From positions 12,328-17,831 of the forward strand of contig MGUR01000015.1 in assembly GCA_001800075.1 (NCBI GenBank): a stretch of DNA of 5,504 nt, in the 5' to 3' direction. A program made the translations under genes and the position numbers. Positions 1 through 4,973 of the stretch are shown here, in pieces. Below the pieces are notes generated by a model that saw only the letters and a program-made list of their open reading frames with translations, ran no database searches and was not told the DNA's origin. Position 1 is the first letter of the stretch. Each line of letters opens with the position of its first letter. This DNA is from Elusimicrobia bacterium RIFCSPLOWO2_01_FULL_59_12 (GTDB lineage: Bacteria > Elusimicrobiota > Elusimicrobia > 2-01-FULL-59-12).

Positions 1-342
1 CCCGGACAGCGCGAACACGGCGAGGGCCCATCCCGCGTCAAACGCCAGGGGAATCATCCAGTCGCGCATGCCCCGCGCGGCGTCAATAGGGGGAGCGTTG
101 CGGTTCGGCGTCCTTAGCCGCATTCCGGCCTGGCTCCGGTCGCCCGCCGTATAACGGACGAACCAGGCGGACAGCGACCCGGCCCAATGCAGCCGCGGCA
201 CGAAGGCTTGCTCGAGATAAGGCGCTTTTGAATAAGACGCTTTGATCCGGCCGCCCCGCGTCAAGGCGGCCGCGGACAGCGGGTCCGCAATCAAGCAGGG
301 GACCAACAGACAGGCGATAATGCGGGGGAATTGCGGGCGCAT
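1..342 (-). CDS. Exported protein of unknown function, N-terminal part only
   Basis: This reading frame is open without a stop from position 399 to the left edge, so only the N-terminus is present (114 codons from the ATG at 340-342). The start looks like a Sec signal peptide: basic residues (Arg2, Arg7), a hydrophobic stretch at about residues 8-19 and a likely signal peptidase I site after the Ala-rich PLSAAA at 21-26. The part after it is rich in aromatic and basic residues (for example SAWFVRYTAGDRS at 58-70), which fits a folded extracytoplasmic domain. I do not recognise the family. Two other in-frame ATGs (358-360 and 370-372) would lengthen the N-terminus by 6 or 10 residues. None of the three has a clear Shine-Dalgarno, so the start is uncertain; the 342 start gives the most normal signal peptide. 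It lies on the same strand as, and downstream of, the large secreted protein and may belong to its operon. Confidence 0.6.
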   Translation of the reverse strand, partial: MRPQFPRIIACLLVPCLIADPLSAAALTRGGRIKASYSKAPYLEQAFVPRLHWAGSLSAWFVRYTAGDRSQAGMRLRTPNRNAPPIDAARGMRDWMIPLAFDAGWALAVFALSG

Positions 343-401
343 GAATTGACCGGGAAACATTCTACGCGGCATCCGGCGGCGGCGCCATAGATCGAACGGC
401 T

Positions 402-437
402 AAATATTCGGGATAAAAGTCCCAGATATTTCCTGGG
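402..437 (-). terminator. Weak inverted repeats after the large secreted-protein gene; doubtful terminator
   Basis: Just past the stop codon at 476-478 there are two overlapping inverted repeats. CCCAG (421-425) pairs with CTGGG (433-437) around a 7-base loop; read on the minus strand it is followed by ACTTTTATCC. A second, AT-rich repeat pairs AAATAT plus GGGA (402-407, 410-413) with TCCC plus ATATTT (420-423, 426-431), with two mismatched positions. The two structures share bases and exclude each other. Stems are short and the T-run is only four bases, so this could be a weak or leaky terminator, or just an mRNA fold between two cotranscribed genes. Nothing else was recognised in 343-475. 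Confidence 0.2.
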
Positions 438-475
438 CCCGCGACGGAGCTTGGGGACGGGGAAGGAACGATTGA

Positions 476-3400
476 TTATTGGATGATGACGAGCTTGCCT
501 TTTTTGGTGTGGTCGGCGGCATCGAGGACGTAGAAGTGCACCCCGCTGGCAACCCGCTCACCGCTGGAGTTGGTGACCGGCCAGAGGACCGCGGCGCCGG
601 ACGGGGAATGTAATGTCTGGACCAGCCGGCCCTCCATGTTAAACAAGCGAATGGTGGTTCCGGGAGCCAGGTCGGCGAACCGAATACCCGGAGATCCGGA
701 CGTCGATTTATACGGAACCGGGTAAGCTTTCGCGTTGGTGAGGTCAACCGCTCCAGAACCGCTTCCTGCGAGGACCGTGACTTGACCTTGATCACTCATA
801 CCTCCAAACGAGGCCGTGACCGTGTACTGCAGGCTGCTCTGGAGGGATTGACCGGGAGTGAAGAGTCCCGAGGAAGAAACCGTGCTGCCGTCCCCCCCAT
901 TGGTCGTGATCTGCCAGCCGAATACGACGCCCGGCACTGTCTGCCCGCAACTGTCGTAAGCGGTCGCTTGAAACTGCGCCGTCTGCGAAGGCGAAATCGT
1001 GATCGACTGCGGAGCGACAGTCACATGATCGAGCACACAGCCGCCGGCCGTTTGGATCTCAATGGCTGCCGAGCCGCTGACGGCGCCGTTTCGAGCGGTA
1101 ATCAAAAAGGCGCCCACCTGCTGGCCGGCGGTGAAGGTCGTGGAGTTGCCGGCCGCCGGGTTCACGAAATTCTGCGTGGAACCGCTCACCGACCAGTTGA
1201 ACGTAACGCCGCTCATCGGGTCGTCATTCTGGTCAAACGCCTGAGCGCTGAACCCCTGGGTCCCGCCCGCCAGCACCGTGGCGTTCGAGGGACTGACCAC
1301 AATACGCGTCAGGACAGGTGCGCCCCCGCCGTCCGCGTGATTGATCGTAAAGGTGAGCACATTGGAGATCCCACCCCCTGGCGCCGGGTTGAAGAGGGTG
1401 ATGTTGGCGCTTCCGGCATTAGCGATGTCGGACGCCGGAATGGACGCTGTGACTTGCGCGCTATTGACAAAAACTGTCGTCCGGTCAGAACCGTTCCATC
1501 GCAGGATTGAACCATTGATGAAATTATTTCCATTGGCCGTTAACGTAAAGCCCGTTCCGCCCGCGGTCGCCGAGCTGGGCGCCAGGCTGATCAGGGTTGG
1601 AACGGGATTATTCCCGCCGCTGGACAGGACGTTGGATGTGACCGAAGCGAAATTGTCGCCCGTATTGGGATCCGCGGCGGCGCTGGTGACGCTGGCGTTA
1701 TTGGTCAGCGTCCCCGCGACCGAAGGAGTGACGACGATCGTAACGGCGGCGCCGGCCCCGCTGGCGACATTGCCCAAGCTGCAGGAAACCGTCTGGCCCG
1801 AGGTCGAGCAGCTGCCCTGGCTCGGCGTGCGGCTGACAAGGTTCACAGAGCCGGGAAGCGTGTCGGTCACAACAACGGTTTCAGCAATATCCGGGCCTGC
1901 ATTTCCGATCGTCAAGGTATAGGTCAGATTTTGCCCCGTGGTGACTGGGTCCGGGTTGGCTGATTTCGCAATCGACACATCTGCGCTGGCTGTGGGCGGA
2001 GGCGGCCCCGTGGGCGAGAGGGTGATGACGGCCGTGCCCCTGGTAAAGTTATCCTGCTGACTGACCGCCGTCAAGGTGACGGTTTGTTGAGATGAAACGG
2101 AAGCAGGAGCTGTATATACGGTATGGGTCGAACTGTTCACGGACAGGGATCCCACATTCGGACTAATCGACCAGGTCACGTTCCGGTTGGTCACTCCGCT
2201 GCCCGAAACCAAGGCATTAAAGGCCTGTGTCTGATTTGGGCCCAACACGACTGCTGACGGCACAACCGACACCGTGAGCGACGGAGGCGGGGGCCGCGGG
2301 ACCGATATGAACGTAAAAGCCGCCGATGCCACCGCGCTGTTATTCATCCCCGCGAGGATCCCGATGGCTTTGACGATCGTATTCGAACTCAAGGTGACGG
2401 GTCCCGTGTAAAGCGTTGAATTTTGGCTGGGGGTTGACCCCTCTAGGGTATAGAAGATCGAAGCGCCCGGCGTGGCGTCTTGAATCGTTACGCTGACCGG
2501 AGCGTTGAAATTGCCTCCATGAGGCGTGATGACCGGGGTTGCGACGGTGCCGGGCGGCGGGGGCGGCGGGGGCCCCGTGAAGACGGTCTGAGGCGCGAAG
2601 AAAATTGTATTGCCGCCGCCTGTGCTGGAAGGCGCGTCAGGCCCCTGTTGAACAATCCCTACAAAAAGGTTGCCGCCTCTGGCTTCATACCCCGCTGCCG
2701 CATAAAGATACCCATGAAACGTGACGGGCTTCCCCGTGTACCCGCCTCCGCCTGTTGCAAAATTGTAAGGCTTCACCGCGTGGAAACCTGCGTCTCCGGG
2801 ATATTCATCCTGTGCTGAGGTGTCGCCCTGTGGATGCGCGGCGCCATCGGGCGTGTCGACTTGATACTGCTTCCAGGCGTTGGCGGGAGGCGCCACGGTG
2901 GTGTTCCCGGCGCCGCCGCCGGTAAATTTGATGTCTCCGAGGGCTATCAGAATGCCGCAAAAATAGGTTCCCCCGGTAAAATCCACGCTGCCTTCATAAA
3001 ACCAGACTTTGGTGTCCGCACCCACCATGCAGCTTGTATCGTAAACACTGTTCATTTGGGCCGAAGAGGCGCTGTTATAGCACGGCCCGCCATTACAGGA
3101 ATTCCCCTGGCTTTGGGCCAGCGCTCTGTAATGCGCAATATCGATAGCGGGTTGATTGGGGACATCGTAATGGCAGTACCATTGATAAACCGGAACGGCG
3201 CTGGGATAAATGACCGCCCCGGGTCCTATGGAGGGACCGGGTGAACAATAATTCGGATACACGCCGCCGCCGTTTCCTGAAATGGCGCCCTCCGCAAACA
3301 TCTGCGGATAGTTGTTGTTGGCGGATCCGCTCATGGAAATGGAAGACTGGGAAGCGACAGGTCCCCAGAAGAAATCAGAACCGCCGCCGGCGTCCAGGCG

Positions 3401-3502
3401 CATCGCGCTGATGACATATTCCACCGTTTCCGCCGCGGCGGGAGACACCCCCACGCCAAGGACCGACATCAGCAGGATCAGGGGCAACAGATATCGTTTC
3501 AT
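476..3502 (-). CDS. Large secreted multi-domain protein with T9SS-like/FlgD-Ig C-terminal domain
   Basis: Exported protein of 1008 residues. The signal peptide is residues 1-24 (KR, a Leu/Val-rich core, cleavage after SPAAA). Residues 25-305 form a Gly/Asn/Tyr-rich domain with six Cys (86, 110, 136, 141, 158, 182); its IDIAHYRALA (120-129) and VWFYEGSVDFTGG (166-178) segments recall the PilX/DUF7305-type fold. Three proline linkers follow at 311-317, 404-407 and 500-503. Between and after them lie a chitobiase/hexosaminidase C-terminal (CHB_HEX_C-type) domain at about 320-397 (ASIFYTLEGSTPS), a Big_2-like Ig domain at 408-496, a DUF11 domain at 507-625 (SANPDPVTTGQNLTYTLTI), an IPT/TIG-like domain at 634-720, and two Ig-like domains at 730-818 and 822-912. 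Residues 918-1008 match FlgD-Ig/T9SS type A-like sorting domains: AYPVPYK, IRLFNMEGRLVQTL, ERVASGVHFYVL, then basic KGKLVIIQ at the very end. No enzyme motif is visible, so an adhesive or surface-structural role is inferred. The start ATG has a good Shine-Dalgarno and overlaps the PorV-like stop codon. Confidence 0.9.
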   Translation of the reverse strand: MKRYLLPLILLMSVLGVGVSPAAAETVEYVISAMRLDAGGGSDFFWGPVASQSSISMSGSANNNYPQMFAEGAISGNGGGVYPNYCSPGPSIGPGAVIYPSAVPVYQWYCHYDVPNQPAIDIAHYRALAQSQGNSCNGGPCYNSASSAQMNSVYDTSCMVGADTKVWFYEGSVDFTGGTYFCGILIALGDIKFTGGGAGNTTVAPPANAWKQYQVDTPDGAAHPQGDTSAQDEYPGDAGFHAVKPYNFATGGGGYTGKPVTFHGYLYAAAGYEARGGNLFVGIVQQGPDAPSSTGGGNTIFFAPQTVFTGPPPPPPPGTVATPVITPHGGNFNAPVSVTIQDATPGASIFYTLEGSTPSQNSTLYTGPVTLSSNTIVKAIGILAGMNNSAVASAAFTFISVPRPPPPSLTVSVVPSAVVLGPNQTQAFNALVSGSGVTNRNVTWSISPNVGSLSVNSSTHTVYTAPASVSSQQTVTLTAVSQQDNFTRGTAVITLSPTGPPPPTASADVSIAKSANPDPVTTGQNLTYTLTIGNAGPDIAETVVVTDTLPGSVNLVSRTPSQGSCSTSGQTVSCSLGNVASGAGAAVTIVVTPSVAGTLTNNASVTSAAADPNTGDNFASVTSNVLSSGGNNPVPTLISLAPSSATAGGTGFTLTANGNNFINGSILRWNGSDRTTVFVNSAQVTASIPASDIANAGSANITLFNPAPGGGISNVLTFTINHADGGGAPVLTRIVVSPSNATVLAGGTQGFSAQAFDQNDDPMSGVTFNWSVSGSTQNFVNPAAGNSTTFTAGQQVGAFLITARNGAVSGSAAIEIQTAGGCVLDHVTVAPQSITISPSQTAQFQATAYDSCGQTVPGVVFGWQITTNGGDGSTVSSSGLFTPGQSLQSSLQYTVTASFGGMSDQGQVTVLAGSGSGAVDLTNAKAYPVPYKSTSGSPGIRFADLAPGTTIRLFNMEGRLVQTLHSPSGAAVLWPVTNSSGERVASGVHFYVLDAADHTKKGKLVIIQ

Positions 3503-3515
3503 GGTTTTTTCTCCT
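3499..3515 (-). promoter_or_regulatory. Shine-Dalgarno and ATGA overlap coupling the PorV-like and secreted-protein genes
   Basis: On the minus strand AGGAG (3511-3515) lies 8 bases before the ATG at 3500-3502. That ATG overlaps the TGA stop of the upstream PorV-like gene (3499-3501) as ATGA. The ribosome binding site sits inside the last codons (QEKKP) of the upstream gene. This layout is typical of translational coupling, and it fixes the start of the large secreted protein. Confidence 0.85.
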
Positions 3516-4758
3516 GGGGGACGGAGACTTGCAGGACCCCTGTCTCCGTGGTGTTCAGCAGATCCTCCAGTTCCTGGCGTTCAGTCCTGTCATAAGCGGT
3601 TTCCACCGCGCTTTTCGTGTTCCGGCCGCCGTACTTATATTGATTGCTTGCGGCAAGGCGTTCCTGCGCTTCATTGCCCCGCATGGCTCCCTTGGCCAGA
3701 CGATGGAACAATTTGTAGCGCGGTTCCATCTTGATCAGGGCGTCCAGGAGCAGGACCGCCCGCGCGTAGCGCTCTTCGCGGATGGCCCGCTTGGCCTGCC
3801 GCAGCATTTTCCGCATTTCCGGAGACAGCAGCGGCCGGATCGCCCCAAACCGGTAGCACACCTCATAGCGATGGGCCAGCCCCAGATCCCCGACATCCGA
3901 GAACGCATAATCGAATGAAAAATCTCCTAACCGCAATCCAATGCCCGCGCGGAGACCGTTACCCTCCACATCTTCCCCGGAATAGCCGCCGCGCAATGCG
4001 AGCATGGAGACCGGCCAGTACTCCGCTCCGCCATAGACCGCGCCGTTGGCATCACGCATTTTGCCGTAATCGAGGGAGAGGTTCAGTTTCCTGCGGAACG
4101 CCTGCAGCAGCGTGGTCCCCAGGCGCCACTGCGTGGGGAAAGGATCCTTGTGCCGCAAATATTTCATGCCCGATCCCAGGTTCCGCCCGGCCACCGCCAG
4201 CCGCAACGTCGAACCGTTAAAGAGTTCCTCCGGGTAGACAAAGTTCGCTCCCACATCAAAAGCCGCTCCGTTCGCTTTTTCATCGGCTAACGACCCTTGA
4301 ATACCTTTGGCGTTAAGCCCCAAACTCAAGAAATCCCCCAGCCACGCGCCCCCCAAGGTCGCGACGCCGTTGTAAGCATTGACGTTCCCTGCGGCATTGC
4401 CGGAATCATCATACCCGTCGATTTTTCCAAAACCCAGGTAGGACATGTTGACCCCGATTCCCCCGCTTTCCAAGGGGATAGCCGCCCCGACATTGCTGAA
4501 GGTCATATCCTGGTAGGACTGGTTGTACATGAAAGCCGCCTGACCCTGATTGAGCAGGGCGATCCCGGCCGGGTTCCAATGCAGGCTGGAGGCATCATCT
4601 GCCACCGCCGTGTAAGCCTCCCCCATCCCGATGGCGCGAGCGCCGACCCCAAAATTAAGAACGCCGGCCCCGGTTGTACCGGGACCGGACGACCACACAT
4701 AGGAAGTTCCGCTAGCTACTATCGATATTACGGCTAACGCGTAGCCGATCTTCTTCAT
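3499..4758 (-). CDS. PorV/PorQ-family outer-membrane beta-barrel with helical C-terminal extension
   Basis: A protein of 419 residues from the ATG at 4756-4758. MKKIGYALAVISIVAS begins a Sec signal peptide, cleaved somewhere in residues 16-24. The mature N-terminus carries the family signature: LNFGVGARAIGMGEAYTAV (34-52) followed by ADDASSLHWNPAGIALL (53-69). Residues 70-305 alternate in short amphipathic strands with repeated G-x-G and aromatic ends (GGIGVNMSYLGFG, LRAGIGLRLGDFSFDYAF), as expected of a FadL-like/PorV barrel. Residues 306-375 are different: charged and helical (SPEMRKMLRQAKRAIREERYARAVLLLDALIKMEP), resembling one or two TPR-type helix pairs that probably lie in the periplasm. 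The last about 45 residues are polar. In characterised T9SS, PorV binds cargo C-terminal domains and brings them to the PorU sortase; the gene overlapping it encodes such a cargo, so the same role is inferred here. A TTG at 4771-4773 would add five residues (MYKLC) but would weaken the signal peptide. Confidence 0.85.
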   Translation of the reverse strand: MKKIGYALAVISIVASGTSYVWSSGPGTTGAGVLNFGVGARAIGMGEAYTAVADDASSLHWNPAGIALLNQGQAAFMYNQSYQDMTFSNVGAAIPLESGGIGVNMSYLGFGKIDGYDDSGNAAGNVNAYNGVATLGGAWLGDFLSLGLNAKGIQGSLADEKANGAAFDVGANFVYPEELFNGSTLRLAVAGRNLGSGMKYLRHKDPFPTQWRLGTTLLQAFRRKLNLSLDYGKMRDANGAVYGGAEYWPVSMLALRGGYSGEDVEGNGLRAGIGLRLGDFSFDYAFSDVGDLGLAHRYEVCYRFGAIRPLLSPEMRKMLRQAKRAIREERYARAVLLLDALIKMEPRYKLFHRLAKGAMRGNEAQERLAASNQYKYGGRNTKSAVETAYDRTERQELEDLLNTTETGVLQVSVPQEKKP

Positions 4759-4770
4759 ACATAATTTATA
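4758..4770 (-). promoter_or_regulatory. Possible -10 box for the PorV-like operon, giving a near-leaderless mRNA
   Basis: On the minus strand TATAAA (4765-4770) matches five of six bases of the sigma-70 -10 consensus and ends six bases before the ATG at 4756-4758. Transcription starting about seven bases downstream would begin at or next to the start codon. No Shine-Dalgarno is seen upstream of this ATG, which agrees with a leaderless start. No good -35 box is found at 16-18 bases' spacing, so this stays tentative. Confidence 0.3.
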
Positions 4771-4811
4771 CAAGGTCCATATTACAGCTCTGTTTCAGGA
4801 AGGAAAACTCT

Positions 4812-4850
4812 ATGTTAAATTTAACGATTAAAAAACATACCTATTTATAG
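4812..4850 (+). CDS. Possible 12-codon leader microORF
   Basis: ATG at 4812-4814 begins a 12-codon frame (MLNLTIKKHTYL) ending with TAG at 4848-4850. It is preceded by a purine-rich AGGAAGGA (4797-4804) at seven bases, a better ribosome site than those of the two genes flanking this gap. It would be translated only if a plus-strand transcript starts upstream of about 4795; CATAAT at 4760-4765 is a possible -10. It may equally be chance in AT-rich DNA. No known leader peptide is recognised. Confidence 0.15.
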   Translation: MLNLTIKKHTYL

Positions 4851-4885
4851 ACGTGTTTTTGTCGCTTCTCTGAATCGCCTAGGAC

Positions 4886-4894
4886 TGCTATTAT
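4886..4894 (+). promoter_or_regulatory. Predicted extended -10 promoter of the NamZ-type gene
   Basis: TGCTATTAT at 4886-4894 fits the extended -10 pattern TG-n-TATAAT, with five of six hexamer matches. The expected transcription start is about 4901, immediately before the long hairpin. There is no good -35 at normal spacing, which extended -10 promoters can tolerate. Confidence 0.45.
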
Positions 4895-4901
4895 GGGCAC
4901 A

Positions 4902-4945
4902 CCATCGGTACGGTTCGCCCGAATGGCGAACCGTTTTACCGATGG
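4902..4945 (+). promoter_or_regulatory. 18-bp bulged hairpin at the predicted 5' end of the NamZ-type mRNA
   Basis: The left arm CCATCGGTACGGTTCGCC (4902-4919) pairs perfectly with GGCGAACCG (4925-4933) plus TACCGATGG (4937-4945), closing a five-base loop CGAAT; the only flaw is a three-base TTT bulge at 4934-4936. There is no T-run after it, so it is not an intrinsic terminator. It sits between the predicted transcription start and the Shine-Dalgarno. Roles to consider are an mRNA-stabilising 5' stem-loop, a protein-binding or operator site, or a dispersed palindromic repeat. The right arm end also forms a perfect 10-base palindrome, GATGGCCATC (4941-4950). Confidence 0.7.
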
Positions 4946-4964
4946 CCATCACTACTAAGATAAT

Positions 4965-4970
4965 AAGGAG
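4965..4970 (+). promoter_or_regulatory. Shine-Dalgarno of the NamZ-type gene, leaving two adjacent starts possible
   Basis: AAGGAG lies three bases before ATG 4974-4976 and six bases before the next in-frame codon GTG 4977-4979. The GTG has the more usual spacing, the ATG the better codon; the products differ by one residue. An in-frame TAA at 4956-4958 rules out any longer N-terminus. Confidence 0.75.
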
Positions 4971-4973
4971 TTG

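Larger units (their letters stand above)
4759..4973. promoter_or_regulatory. Divergent control region with AT-rich core
   Basis: This is the 215-base gap between the PorV-like operon (minus) and the NamZ-type gene (plus). Bases 4801-4860 contain only 14 G or C out of 60, far below the flanking genes. The core carries a perfect 12-base palindrome GTTAAATTTAAC (4814-4825) and a dyad with outer arms AAAAACA (4831-4837) and TGTTTTT (4854-4860) and inner arms CTAT/ATAG (4841-4844, 4847-4850). Such elements between divergent genes are typical of regulator sites or curved promoter DNA. No regulator family can be named from the sequence. Confidence 0.6.

Noticed and set aside
307..342. Lipoprotein signal (IIAC near the start of the left-edge protein)
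   Set aside because: The Cys is at residue 11 with no hydrophobic core before it; cleavage after PLSAAA by signal peptidase I fits better.
782..1922. Long plus-strand open frames (about 242 and 193 codons) opposite the large secreted-protein gene
   Set aside because: They lie antisense to a frame with clear domains, have no Shine-Dalgarno or family signature, and their Arg/Pro/Ala-rich composition is what the GC-rich antisense strand gives.
2480..3244. Further plus-strand frames opposite the N-terminal half of the same gene
   Set aside because: Antisense shadows with no recognisable domain or signal peptide.
3529..4737. Plus-strand frames opposite the PorV-like gene
   Set aside because: The minus-strand protein has the full PorV signature and barrel pattern; the plus-strand frames show none.
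4902..4945. The hairpin as an intrinsic terminator
   Set aside because: No T-run follows on the plus strand, and reading the minus strand it would block nothing known; it lies in the leader of the NamZ-type gene.
4902..4945. The bulged hairpin as an integron attC site
   Set aside because: It lacks the RYYYAAC/GTTRRRY end boxes and there is no integrase or gene-cassette layout.
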